A DNA stretch of 64,000 nt from an uncultured Oscillospiraceae bacterium. GTDB taxonomy: Bacteria; Bacillota; Clostridia; Oscillospirales; Oscillospiraceae. A program made the translations under genes and the position numbers. Location of the stretch: NCBI GenBank assembly GCA_944387075.1, contig CALXDO010000004.1, positions 1 to 64,000 of the forward strand, written 5' to 3'. Under the pieces are notes generated by a model. The model worked only from the letters and a program-made list of their open reading frames with translations, had not been told where the DNA came from and ran no database searches. This document shows, in pieces, positions 50,726 to 59,994 of the stretch; position 1 is the first letter of the stretch; each line of letters begins with the position of its first letter.

Positions 50726-53700
50726 TTAGGATTGCTTCTTGCGCTTGCCCATCAGATAGGCTGCACCGGACAGGGAAACGGACCCGGCAGCGGCCCAGGC
50801 CAGGAGATGGCTGGCATCTCCAGTGGCGGGAACGTCAGAAGGCTGTTTAGAGGGTTGCTCTGTGGGTTGTTCTGTGGGCTGTTCTGTGGGCTGCTCCGTG
50901 GGTTGTTCCGTGGGCTGTTCTGTGGGTTGCTCGGAGGGCTGCTCAGAGGGAGCGGGATCGGAAGCTGCGACCAGGCTCTGGATGGCTTTGGCCAGATTGG
51001 ATACAGCGGTATCCACTTCGTCCTGGCTGGCCACAGGATTGTTGCAGACCACATTGGCCTGCGCCAGGGCATCTGCAAACACCTTCCAGCTGGCCTGGGT
51101 GTAATCGGCTTCCTGGTACTGAGCGGCGTCTGCAATGGCCTGGATCAGTGCAGCCTTCTCCACGGTGGGGGTAGAAGCCAGGGTATCCAGGGCGGCACGC
51201 AGGGCGGCGACTGCGTCAGTGGTGTCCTTGCTGTCCTCGGCGTACAGCTTCTGCAGCTGGATGAGAGCGTCAATCATTTCATTGACAACAGCGGCGGGCT
51301 TGCCGGTGACGTCCAGGGCCTCAGCCTCGGCGATGATGTCCCGGGCAGTGGTGTCCTGGGGAATCTGCTCATAGGTGAACTGCACCTCGGAGATCTGATA
51401 CCAGTTTCCCTTGTCGGCAGTGAGGAGAATCCGCACGAACTTCACGGCAGTTTGATCGAACTGGAAGGTGAAGTCCAGTTTGCTGTTGTCCATCTTTCCT
51501 ACGGTGGTCCAGCTCTCCTTGTCGGTGGAGATCTGAACGTCGGCACCATCGATGATGTCAGCCTGGACATCGGAGGGCTGGACAATGCGAATCTGGGACA
51601 TGTTGACGGCCTGGGAGAAGGTGAACACCACTTCCTTACCCTGGGTTTGATTCATATTAAACCAACACTTGGTGTCCAGATTGCCGTCCAGCATGTTGTT
51701 ATAGATGAAGTTTTCGTAGTAACCGTCGGTGGCCGTGATGGCGGGGGTATTGTTGTCGGGCAGCATCAGGGCGGCCTTGGCGGCGTTGAGGGACTCCAGA
51801 GCGGCACGGACGGCCTGGGCATCATCTCCCTTGGTGAACAGCACCTCCTCGGCGGCAGCCACGGCCTCCCGATACTGGGAGTATCCGGATTGATAGCCAA
51901 TGTCAGTGAGGGGGAACTGGGTTTCCACATAGAGCGCGAAGTTGGTGACCAAAACGGCCTTGGCCTTGGCCTGCGTGAGGGCGGCCAGTGCCTCATCCAC
52001 AGCCAACTGTTCACTGTCGGCCTGGTCGTACACCGCCTGGGCGGCGTCCAGTGCAGCCTGATACGCGGTGAACGTGGCAGGAATGTACTGCGAGGCGTTC
52101 AGTCGGTTGGCCAGCTCCTGTTCCAGGGCGGACTTGTCGCAGTTGAGGGTGTAGGTGAAGGTGTACTCCATGCCCTCCTTGGTGTAGGTGCCGGAGACGG
52201 AGCCCTGGGACACCAGTTTGTAGCCATAGATGTCGTCGGCAGTGAAGGTGTATTCATTGCCCACGGTGCCGTACTTGACCACATCCTGCTTGAGGACTTT
52301 TCCGGTGTCGCTGACATATTTCAGGGTAACCGTGCCAAGGGACTCAGAGCTCTGGAACTGTCCGGCATCCGGGAGGGTGGAGCCCTTTTCAAAGCCAGCC
52401 ACATGACCCAGAACCTGGTAGTTCTTCTGGAACTGTGCAAAGTCGATGGTGGCATTGCTCTGGGTGTTCCAAGACTTGGAGGCCAGCGAACGCATCTCGT
52501 CAGCGATGTCAGAGGTCACCACGTCCTCGTCGCACAAGGTGGGATTGTCACACCAGATGGCCATAGCCGCGCCCTTGATGAACGGGTGATCGTCGGCGAT
52601 GGTATTGGACTGGAATTGACCAGGCGTCCAATTTTCAAAAATGTTCTTGTCCTGGTTGAGCACATCAAAGGAGTGCTGCTCCCGGCCGTCGGTGGGCTTA
52701 TCGTTGCGCAGCACATAGTAGAAGTAGCTGGCATTGATGTTGTAGATGTCTTGGTGACCTTTGTCGATAAAGGTCTGCAGGTTGGCAATGGCCTGGTTCC
52801 AGCCCATCTGAGACCAGAAGTCAATGCCGATGTAGTCGTGCATTTCGATGATCTGGGGAGTTTCTCCGTAAGCGCCGTTCTCGCCGTAGTACAGGCCATC
52901 GTTCCACACACGGGGCTTGAAGCCCTTGGAGTAGACGTGCTCGGCCAGATCGTTGAGGTACTTGGCCAGAACATCCTTCCACTGGGCGTTGGGGGCGATG
53001 GTCTCCTTGGCGTAGGCGTCCAGGACGCTCTTGTAGTCCGTGGTGAAGGGGGCTCGGTCGAACTCCATGTATTCATCGCCGCCAATGTGGAAGTCGGTGC
53101 AGCCCTCGAACAGCTCCATGTACTCATCGTACAGGCTATACATGTAGGCCACGGCCTCGGGGTTGGTCACGTCCAGGCCGGACTTGTAATGGGTGCCCTT
53201 GTTGCTGATCTGACCGTACTCAGGGTGAGCGCGGAGAATCTGATCCACATGGCCCGGGCTGTCAATGGAGGGGATGATTTTTACGCCATATTTGGCGGCT
53301 TCAGCCAGAATCTCCCGCACCTCATCCTTGCTCAGGTATTGGTCTGAGACGATGGCGGGGTCGGTCTCGCACTCAATGCGGAAACCCAGATTCTCAGAAA
53401 AGTGCATCTGGAGGGTATTCATTTTGAGGAAGGACATCTCCCGGATGGTCTGGATAAACCAGTCCTTGGAGAAGTACTTACGGCCGCAGTCCACAAACAG
53501 ACGGCGCTCGGCCACATCCGGGTAGTCCACGATGGTGCCGTAGGGCAGGCCGCCGTTGGCCACCATGAAATTCTGAATGGTGCGCAGAGCGTACATCACA
53601 GCGTTTTCACTGGCGGCGGTGATGGTCACGCCGTTGGCCCCAATGTCAATGCGGTAGGCCTCTTCGCTGTTGGACTCCGCACAGATAGGATTCTCCGTGT

Positions 53701-54094
53701 CCAGCTGGATGAGCACATCAGCGGCGCCCACATCCTCCGCATTGGCATACACCATGGTGAAGGGGGTAGCGGAGACCACATTTTTCTCTGCAAACTCTGC
53801 ATTGACCAGCTTAACCACCTCGGTCAGGCGGTCATTGGCCAGATTGGACTGGTTGGCCAACACGGCCAGGCGTGTGCTCTGGGACATCACCCAAGTCTGC
53901 TGGGCATCACTGACGGTGTACTGCTGCACGATGGGGGTGACCAAAGTGGCCAGTTCATCGCCGGAGCGCACTTGCAGGGTGGTGGAGGTGGGGGTGGTTG
54001 CCTGCGCACGGGGAAGGGTAAGAGGAGCGGCCAAACTAAATGTAAGAGTGGCAGCCAGAGCCAGACAAGCCAGCTTTTTTGCATCTTGATTCAT
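50726..54094 (-). CDS. Surface GH20 beta-N-acetylhexosaminidase (possible lacto-N-biosidase type)
   Basis: 1122 aa. Signal peptide (residues 1-32); GH20 N-terminal domain (about 45-195); GH20 TIM-barrel (about 200-555) with the catalytic pair Asp340-Glu341 in HIGGDEYME; a MucBP-like repeat (about 590-650, GTVTLKYVSDTGKVLKQD); three or four FIVAR-like helical repeats; a discoidin/F5-8C-like module (about 785-905); a P-S/T-E-Q repeat; sorting motif VPATGD, membrane helix and KRKKQS tail. It hydrolyses terminal beta-GlcNAc/GalNAc, or lacto-N-biose if of LnbB type; sequence alone does not decide. Last gene of an operon with GH84, 57 nt apart. The ATG is 9 nt from AAAGGA. Confidence 0.92.
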   Translation of the reverse strand: MNQDAKKLACLALAATLTFSLAAPLTLPRAQATTPTSTTLQVRSGDELATLVTPIVQQYTVSDAQQTWVMSQSTRLAVLANQSNLANDRLTEVVKLVNAEFAEKNVVSATPFTMVYANAEDVGAADVLIQLDTENPICAESNSEEAYRIDIGANGVTITAASENAVMYALRTIQNFMVANGGLPYGTIVDYPDVAERRLFVDCGRKYFSKDWFIQTIREMSFLKMNTLQMHFSENLGFRIECETDPAIVSDQYLSKDEVREILAEAAKYGVKIIPSIDSPGHVDQILRAHPEYGQISNKGTHYKSGLDVTNPEAVAYMYSLYDEYMELFEGCTDFHIGGDEYMEFDRAPFTTDYKSVLDAYAKETIAPNAQWKDVLAKYLNDLAEHVYSKGFKPRVWNDGLYYGENGAYGETPQIIEMHDYIGIDFWSQMGWNQAIANLQTFIDKGHQDIYNINASYFYYVLRNDKPTDGREQHSFDVLNQDKNIFENWTPGQFQSNTIADDHPFIKGAAMAIWCDNPTLCDEDVVTSDIADEMRSLASKSWNTQSNATIDFAQFQKNYQVLGHVAGFEKGSTLPDAGQFQSSESLGTVTLKYVSDTGKVLKQDVVKYGTVGNEYTFTADDIYGYKLVSQGSVSGTYTKEGMEYTFTYTLNCDKSALEQELANRLNASQYIPATFTAYQAALDAAQAVYDQADSEQLAVDEALAALTQAKAKAVLVTNFALYVETQFPLTDIGYQSGYSQYREAVAAAEEVLFTKGDDAQAVRAALESLNAAKAALMLPDNNTPAITATDGYYENFIYNNMLDGNLDTKCWFNMNQTQGKEVVFTFSQAVNMSQIRIVQPSDVQADIIDGADVQISTDKESWTTVGKMDNSKLDFTFQFDQTAVKFVRILLTADKGNWYQISEVQFTYEQIPQDTTARDIIAEAEALDVTGKPAAVVNEMIDALIQLQKLYAEDSKDTTDAVAALRAALDTLASTPTVEKAALIQAIADAAQYQEADYTQASWKVFADALAQANVVCNNPVASQDEVDTAVSNLAKAIQSLVAASDPAPSEQPSEQPTEQPTEQPTEQPTEQPTEQPTEQPSKQPSDVPATGDASHLLAWAAAGSVSLSGAAYLMGKRKKQS
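50837..50950 (-). repeat. 12-bp tandem repeat coding P-T-E-Q stalk
   Basis: Nine-and-a-half 12-nt units encode PSEQ/PTEQ/PSKQ in the GH20 protein, a cell-wall-spanning stalk before the VPATG signal. Such repeats can change copy number by slippage. Confidence 0.85.
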
Positions 54095-54151
54095 GGTTTT
54101 GCATCCTTTCCGGGATTTCTCAGCTCCATCCGCACAAGCGGGGAGGGAGTG

Positions 54152-57100
54152 TTATCCGTTGTGTTTTTTCTTTTGGTGAATCCATAGCAAGGACCCAGCA
54201 CTGAGCAGGGCCACGAACACCCACAGCTGGATGACATAGGGGTCGCCGGTACCGGGGACTTCCTCAGGCTGTTGAGAGGCCTGGGGTTGATCCGAGGTCT
54301 GGGGGTTGCCGGAGGCCTGGGGTTGATCCGAAGTCTGCGGTTGGTCCGAAGGCTGGGGCTCTTCCGAGGGTTTGGGCTCCTCCGAAGGCTGAGGTTGAAT
54401 GCTCACCAAACCATCCATGGCGGCGTTGAGTGCAGCCAGAGCGGTTTGAACCTGCTCCAGGGTGGCATCCTCCTGCGCCAGAACGGCTTGGGCCTGGGCA
54501 TAAGCCTGGGCAAAGACGGCCCAAGATTCCGCGGTGTAATCCCCTTGCTGGTAGCCGGCAGCCTGATTTACCGCAGCCTGAAGCTGGGTTTTGTCCACGG
54601 GGGTGGGGGGAGTTTCGGTGTCCAACTCAAACGCAGCGGTGATGACTACGTCTTCGGCAGGCATCAGGAAGCTGGTACCCTGCATAACGGTGTCATTGTA
54701 CTTTAGAGAGCCGTCCTTCAGGCGGTAGCCTTCGGCGGGCGTCACATACACATTCACCTTGGCCCCCTCTTCATAGTTGGAGGCATCGGTGGTGATGGTG
54801 CCGTTGGCAATACCATCGGCGATGGTCAGGCTGTGGGTGCGGGCTACGGTGGCGGTGTCCACGCCGAACAGACGGCATTCGTAGATACGGGTGGCAGGGT
54901 AGGGGACATTGGGCTGGCAGCCATCGTTGATGTACAGGCGGAAGTAGCGGGCGGTCACCGGCTCAGTAAAGTTATAGTTGGTGATGTTCTCGGTGTTGTT
55001 GGTGTACTCCGCCACAATGGTCCAGTTGGCATCGTTGCCCAAGTAGGCCTTGTCCTGAAGCTGTTCAGGTGTGGCGTTGGGGTCCTTGAGCACCTGGAGG
55101 GAGTAGTGGGAAGAGATGTCCAGCTCATGCTCCACACCGGCGTTGACCAGCTGCCAGGAGGAGATGGTCTTGTCCGCGCCCAGATCGAAGGCCACCCACT
55201 GGTCGTAGCGGGTGTTGTCGCCGGGACACCACTTGGAGCCGTCTTCGCTTTCATCAAAGAGGTTTTCCGGGCCACCGCCCACGCCGGGATTGCCGGAGCC
55301 GGCCAAAACATTCGCCCCATAGGCCTGGTTGGTGGGAATGGTGGGATCCACATACACCCGATCGGCCACCTTCACTTCCACCTGGGCGGATACGGTGGGA
55401 TTGTAGGCAGATACGGCCTTGACGGTAACGGTGGGGGAGAGTTCATTGGTGTCCATGGTGAGAATGCCATTGAAGTTCATGGTGGTGCCCTCACCGGAGT
55501 TGCCTTCCACAGACCAGATCACGTCGCCCAGGTTTTTCCCCGTGGCGGTGACTTGGGCGGTGAACTGGCAGGTGGTGCCCTGACGGACCTCCACGGACTC
55601 ATTGGGGAGAATCTCCACCTTCTGAATCTGGGCAGCACTGGTGTCCAGAGCGGTGACGTCGAAGTCAGCAATGGCACTCATGGCGGTTTCTACAAAGGCC
55701 TTCATCTTGCCGTTGGAGGGCTCAGCCTGCCAAGTGCTGTAGTAGATGTCCGCACCGGAGCCTTCCAGGGCGATGATCTCATAGCGAGGATTGCGGTAGA
55801 TGCTCAGACGCTCATAGGCGGCCTTGGCTAGGTAGTAGCCGTGGGTCTGCACCAGAGGATCGTCGGAGGACACCACAGCCATGGCGCCGCCGATGGCAGC
55901 GGCCATATCATAGAGCTTGTTGAAGGCGGGCTGGGCTTCCTTCACCAGCAGGCGCTCCACGGGATCGTCGCTGTTGGCCAGGGTCTCCAGTTTCTCAATG
56001 GAGGCCACGATCTCATACATTTTGTCCATGAGGTCGGCGGCTGCAGTCTGGCTGCCGCTGCCATACTGGGCATAGAGCCGAGTCAGTTCGGTGGGCTCAT
56101 AGCTGGTGTTGAGACTGCCATAGGCCACTTTTAAGGCCTGGGCCAAGTCCGGGTCGTCAGGGAAAATGCCGTCAAAGCAATGTTCCCAGTTCTCCATGGC
56201 GTCAAAGGCGTTGGGGTTCCAGGTGTAATCGGCAATGCCGAAGAAGGCCACCTTGGAGGACTCGGAGTAGTTCATGGGGTTGGACAGCACACCCTTGAGG
56301 CTGGTGGGGTTGGAGTCCAGGGTGTAGTAGTGGTTGATGGGGTTGGTATAGTAGACGTTGTCCAGGTTGTCGTTGACAGGATAGTTCCACCACAGCACAG
56401 GATCTCGGCCAATCCAGTTTTTGAAGGTGGTGGCTGAGGAATTGCTGATGCTGGAGAATACGTCGTTACCGGTGAAACAGATTTCAATGTCTTGGTGCAC
56501 CTTTTGGAACTTGGGCATGTAGGTGGAGGCCCCGCTGGACCCGGTGGTGTACCAGGCGGGCGTGAAAAACAAAGGCTTCACCATGTCCTCCGCGGCAGCA
56601 TCGGCTGTGTTGTAAGTGTCGTACAGACGCTGTTGGGTGGTGTTGAGCATATAGATCTGCATATCGCAAGTGCGAGCCGCTTCTTCATTGGAGATGTCAT
56701 CCACAAAGATGCCGAACTGACGCACGCCCAGATCATACATGTCCGCAAACTTGGCCATCAGGCGGTCCACGCCCCCATTGACGGTGGTCTCATTGGTGAA
56801 GTCAATGGGCTTTTTCATGGCGGGGTGGGCCACCCACACAAAGTCCACGTTGCAGGCAGCGGCCTTCTCGGCAAACTGCTGCATCTCACTGCGGGTACGG
56901 ATGCCAATGGCGGCCTCCTCCTCGGTGACGGTCTCGGGATAGTCCTCGTCCCACTGGCCCAAATGGTAGGGATCGGTCTTGGGCCCGTAGAGGAAGATGT
57001 TCATTTTGTACCGCTTGGCAAAGTCAAACCAACTCAAGGTGCCCTCCACACTCCAGGGATAGCCATAGTAGCCCTCGACGCAGCCACGGTATTTCTGGAA

Positions 57101-58081
57101 GGCGTAGTCCTCAATGGTGGAAATCTTCATCTGACGGTCGGTGGTCTGCTCCAGCATCAGATCCAGAGTGGCCAGACCGTAGTAGGCAGCGTCGCTATCC
57201 TTGCCCAGGATCACGATGTCACCGGAAGAAAACACCTTCACCACATGCATGTCGTATTTGTTGGCGCCGTCGGCAAATACATCCTTGGGTACGTCTGCAT
57301 GGGTATCTGCAGCATCCCCAGAGCCATGGACACCCACAAACAGGTTGGTGTTGGTCTGAGAAGGCTCATCGGCATAGACAGCGGTGAGGCCGTTGTCCGA
57401 GAGTACCTCGTCAATGCGGGCCTTGGTCACAGCATCAATGCCCTCCCCTTTGATGACGGTGATGGTATCGGTGAGCGAGATGGTTCCCGTCTCATCGGTC
57501 ACTTTCTGGGGAATGGGGTAGATGGTGTAGTTGCTGTCAGGCCCCGCAGGGGTGTCATCCTTGGAATTATAGACAGCAAGCTCAAAAATAGAGACAGACT
57601 TCCAATCTGCCTTGTCGTAGCGGCTGACATACACCCGCAGATAGCGGCCCACGCCGGGAGCGGTCAGGCTGACGCTCTCGTCCTTTGTGACGGGATCGGA
57701 GTTGCGCTCGAACACGGTGGTCCACTTCTGGGCGTCGTCGGAGACCTCCAGCTTGTACTCCACCACGTTTTGCTGCTCCCAAGTGATGTCCACCGTATCA
57801 AAGGTGGTGGAAGCTCCGAAATCCACTTGTAGCCATTTGGGAGAGGTGCCGGCAGAGTCGGCGTTGCTGGCCCAGCGGGTGGATGTGTTGCCGTCTACGG
57901 CCAGATTAGCGGTAAATGACGTGCCATCCTCCACGTCGCTGGCGGTGGCGGTCTTGTTCAATGCCAAGTTGGTGTTTGCAGCTCGTGTTGAGGTGGCTTG
58001 CAGGCCCAGCGCAGGAATGCTGGAGGCCAAAAGGGATACCGCCAAAACCGCACTGGTGACACATTTGAGTATTGGTTTCAA
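54152..58081 (-). CDS. Surface GH84 beta-N-acetylglucosaminidase (hyaluronidase/NagJ family)
   Basis: 1309 aa. Signal peptide (1-33); N-terminal discoidin/F5-8C module (about 35-160); GH20b-like lead-in (YTIYPIPQKV); GH84 catalytic domain (about 300-610) with the double aspartate Asp461-Asp462 in FGIFVDDISNE and GCVEGYYGYPWS; helical linker; Big_2-like Ig domain (about 855-940); second discoidin-like module; bacterial repeat and FIVAR-like domain; P/S/E/Q-rich stalk; VPGTGD sorting motif, membrane helix, KKKHNG tail. It removes O- or beta-linked GlcNAc from glycoproteins or glycosaminoglycans. It starts with TTG 7 nt from AAGGAGG; the signal peptide begins exactly there. Confidence 0.92.
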   Translation of the reverse strand: MKPILKCVTSAVLAVSLLASSIPALGLQATSTRAANTNLALNKTATASDVEDGTSFTANLAVDGNTSTRWASNADSAGTSPKWLQVDFGASTTFDTVDITWEQQNVVEYKLEVSDDAQKWTTVFERNSDPVTKDESVSLTAPGVGRYLRVYVSRYDKADWKSVSIFELAVYNSKDDTPAGPDSNYTIYPIPQKVTDETGTISLTDTITVIKGEGIDAVTKARIDEVLSDNGLTAVYADEPSQTNTNLFVGVHGSGDAADTHADVPKDVFADGANKYDMHVVKVFSSGDIVILGKDSDAAYYGLATLDLMLEQTTDRQMKISTIEDYAFQKYRGCVEGYYGYPWSVEGTLSWFDFAKRYKMNIFLYGPKTDPYHLGQWDEDYPETVTEEEAAIGIRTRSEMQQFAEKAAACNVDFVWVAHPAMKKPIDFTNETTVNGGVDRLMAKFADMYDLGVRQFGIFVDDISNEEAARTCDMQIYMLNTTQQRLYDTYNTADAAAEDMVKPLFFTPAWYTTGSSGASTYMPKFQKVHQDIEICFTGNDVFSSISNSSATTFKNWIGRDPVLWWNYPVNDNLDNVYYTNPINHYYTLDSNPTSLKGVLSNPMNYSESSKVAFFGIADYTWNPNAFDAMENWEHCFDGIFPDDPDLAQALKVAYGSLNTSYEPTELTRLYAQYGSGSQTAAADLMDKMYEIVASIEKLETLANSDDPVERLLVKEAQPAFNKLYDMAAAIGGAMAVVSSDDPLVQTHGYYLAKAAYERLSIYRNPRYEIIALEGSGADIYYSTWQAEPSNGKMKAFVETAMSAIADFDVTALDTSAAQIQKVEILPNESVEVRQGTTCQFTAQVTATGKNLGDVIWSVEGNSGEGTTMNFNGILTMDTNELSPTVTVKAVSAYNPTVSAQVEVKVADRVYVDPTIPTNQAYGANVLAGSGNPGVGGGPENLFDESEDGSKWCPGDNTRYDQWVAFDLGADKTISSWQLVNAGVEHELDISSHYSLQVLKDPNATPEQLQDKAYLGNDANWTIVAEYTNNTENITNYNFTEPVTARYFRLYINDGCQPNVPYPATRIYECRLFGVDTATVARTHSLTIADGIANGTITTDASNYEEGAKVNVYVTPAEGYRLKDGSLKYNDTVMQGTSFLMPAEDVVITAAFELDTETPPTPVDKTQLQAAVNQAAGYQQGDYTAESWAVFAQAYAQAQAVLAQEDATLEQVQTALAALNAAMDGLVSIQPQPSEEPKPSEEPQPSDQPQTSDQPQASGNPQTSDQPQASQQPEEVPGTGDPYVIQLWVFVALLSAGSLLWIHQKKKHNG
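54271..54396 (-). repeat. Degenerate P-S-E/D-Q-P stalk repeat in GH84 gene
   Basis: Irregular 12- to 24-nt repeats encode a PSEEP/PSDQPQ/TSDQPQA stalk before VPGTG, comparable in role to the PTEQ stalk of the GH20 protein but with different units. Confidence 0.7.
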
Positions 58082-58205
58082 AATAGTTCCTCCTTCACAG
58101 TGAAAACTCCTCTTTGGTGTGATGGTTCGACTCCCGCCTCCTGTTCGGATGAATTTGGTAAAGGGGACAACTGGCTGGATAAAACAAAGCAATACATGTA
58201 GTTGT

Positions 58206-58250
58206 GTTAAAAAACAATAACCCCGCCGAATGGCAGGCAGAGGAGCGGGG
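58206..58250 (-). terminator. Terminator-like hairpin inside the GH84 leader
   Basis: On the minus strand CCCCGC pairs with GCGGGG (58245-58250 with 58221-58226), an 18-nt loop, then TTATTGTTTTTT. It lies between the promoter at 58375-58403 and the start at 58081, so it may be a transcription attenuator. Confidence 0.5.
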
Positions 58251-58374
58251 ATCCTATGGTTGGTTGAGGATTATACTCAAGTATGCCTGGCCGTTTCGTG
58301 CGGGGGTGGTACTTTGTGCGAGGATGTCATGTCAGTCTGGCGCATCGGTGTGATGCAGTGCCCTTTCCCAGACC

Positions 58375-58403
58375 ATTGTAGACGCTGGAGTAAACAAAGT
58401 CAA
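58375..58403 (-). promoter_or_regulatory. Promoter of the GH84-GH20 operon
   Basis: TTGACT, 17 nt, TACAAT on the minus strand, giving a leader of nearly 290 nt that contains a terminator-like hairpin. The 5' half of the leader also holds the short palindrome ATACT-CA-AGTAT. Confidence 0.65.
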
Positions 58404-58647
58404 CAATAATTTTTTGATATATGGATATGGAACTGTGCAAAATATGTCGGATGGGTTTCGGAGAAAAAGATGACGAAATGGATAGATACCGGACTGCCAT
58501 ACGATGTGGGATGGCGTGATGGAGGGACAGATGCTGGGGACGCGTGCGGCACAGGGACGGGGAGATCCGTGTGCGTCAAGCATAAAAAAACACGGTTGGT
58601 AGAGAGGAAATTCAGCGTTTTTTAGAGGGAAAATCCAGGGAAAATTG

Positions 58648-58677
58648 TGGACAGGATACGGGAAAACATGGTATATT
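58648..58677 (+). promoter_or_regulatory. Promoter of codBA
   Basis: TGGACA, 18 nt, TATATT preceded by TGG (extended -10), 56 nt before codB. The 58404-58647 stretch upstream shows no gene. Confidence 0.55.
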
Positions 58678-58732
58678 ATCTAATCGGGTGAATATACACA
58701 GAATACCAAGAGAAAAGGGAGTTTTATTTCGT

Positions 58733-59971
58733 ATGAGCAAAAATGAACACCAAAAGAGTCCCCAATTGGATGCAGACTATTCGCTGGAGGCAGTCCCCGC
58801 ATCCGCCCGCAAGGGCTTTTGGAACATGTTCTTCGTCATGCTGGGCTTTACGTTCTTTTCCGCCAGCATGAGTGTGGGAGCTAAGTTGGGCAACGGCCTG
58901 GATCTGTCCGGCTTTGCTTGGGCGTGTTTGATTGGCGGTCTGATTTTGTCTGCCTACTGCGGGATTCTGGCCTACATCGGTTCGGAAACCGGATTGACCA
59001 TGGACCTGTTATGTCGGAGAACCTTTGGGGAAAAGGGTTCCTACCTGTCCTCGGCCATTTTGGGCTTTACCCAGATTGGCTGGTTCGGTGTGGGCGTGGC
59101 CATGTTCTCCATTCCCGCCGCACAGCTGCTGGGGGTCAACGAGTGGGCTCTGACTATTGTGGCTGGCCTGCTGATGACTGCCACCGCCGCCACTGGCATG
59201 AGAGCCCTGGAGATTGTCAGCTATATTTCCGTGCCCCTCATTGTGGTTCTCGGCATGTACTCCATGGTGACGGCAACGGGAGAGGGGGGCGGACTTGCCG
59301 CCATCTTTGCCCAGTCTGCCGGTGGCATTTCTCTGGTGACCGGCATTGGCTATGTCATTGGCTCCTTTATTTCCGGAGGTACGGCTACCCCCAACTTCAT
59401 CCGTTTCGCCAAGAACAGTAAAATTGCCGTTTGGACCACCGTTATTGCATTTTTCCTGGGCAACACCCTGATGTTCTGCTTTGGAGCTGTGGGCGGAGCC
59501 TTTACCGGGAAAGATGACATCTTCTACGTGATGATCGCCCAGGGATTGGCCATTCCTGCGCTGATTGTGTTGGGGGCCAACATCTGGACCACCAACAACA
59601 ACGCATTGTATACCGGCGGTCTGGCCATCTCCAACGTGTCTGGAGTGCGGATGAAGTTTACCACTTGGATGGCCGGTATCGTGGGCACCGCCCTGGCCAT
59701 CTGGCTGTACTGGAACTTTACGGGCTGGTTGAACATCCTCAACTGTGCCTTGCCTCCCATTGGAGCCATTGTCATTCTGGATTTCTTCAAAAACCGCGGC
59801 AAGTTCCGCTCTGCCCAAAAGAGTGTGGCGGTGAACTGGTTCAACATAGCCGGTATCGTGGTGGGTGCAGTCGTGGCTAACGTGTTCCCCTGGGGCATTG
59901 CTGCGCTGAATGCCATGATTGTAGCTGCCATCTGCTTCTTCCTGGGGGAGCTGGTGGGGAAAAAACACTGA
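58733..59971 (+). CDS. codB: Cytosine permease, NCS1 family
   Basis: 412 aa, about twelve transmembrane helices; NCS1 features GFWNMFFVMLGFTFFSASMS, LGFTQIGWFGVGVAMFSIPA and GSFISGGTATPNFIRFAKN. Imports cytosine by cation symport. It is followed 23 nt later by a cytosine deaminase gene, which fixes the likely substrate. The ATG at 58733 has AAAGGGAG about 11 nt upstream. Confidence 0.93.
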   Translation: MSKNEHQKSPQLDADYSLEAVPASARKGFWNMFFVMLGFTFFSASMSVGAKLGNGLDLSGFAWACLIGGLILSAYCGILAYIGSETGLTMDLLCRRTFGEKGSYLSSAILGFTQIGWFGVGVAMFSIPAAQLLGVNEWALTIVAGLLMTATAATGMRALEIVSYISVPLIVVLGMYSMVTATGEGGGLAAIFAQSAGGISLVTGIGYVIGSFISGGTATPNFIRFAKNSKIAVWTTVIAFFLGNTLMFCFGAVGGAFTGKDDIFYVMIAQGLAIPALIVLGANIWTTNNNALYTGGLAISNVSGVRMKFTTWMAGIVGTALAIWLYWNFTGWLNILNCALPPIGAIVILDFFKNRGKFRSAQKSVAVNWFNIAGIVVGAVVANVFPWGIAALNAMIVAAICFFLGELVGKKH

Positions 59972-59994
59972 AATAAGAGAGGACGGGATCAACC

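Noticed and set aside
50837..50950. Regular 12-bp repeat considered as a CRISPR-like or replication-iteron array.
   Set aside because: No spacers; it is in-frame coding for the PTEQ stalk of the GH20 protein.
58128..58150. GGTTCGACTCCCGCC resembles a tRNA T-arm, as in an attachment-site remnant.
   Set aside because: The flanking 5-nt stem does not pair well and no acceptor, D-arm or anticodon arm is found around it.
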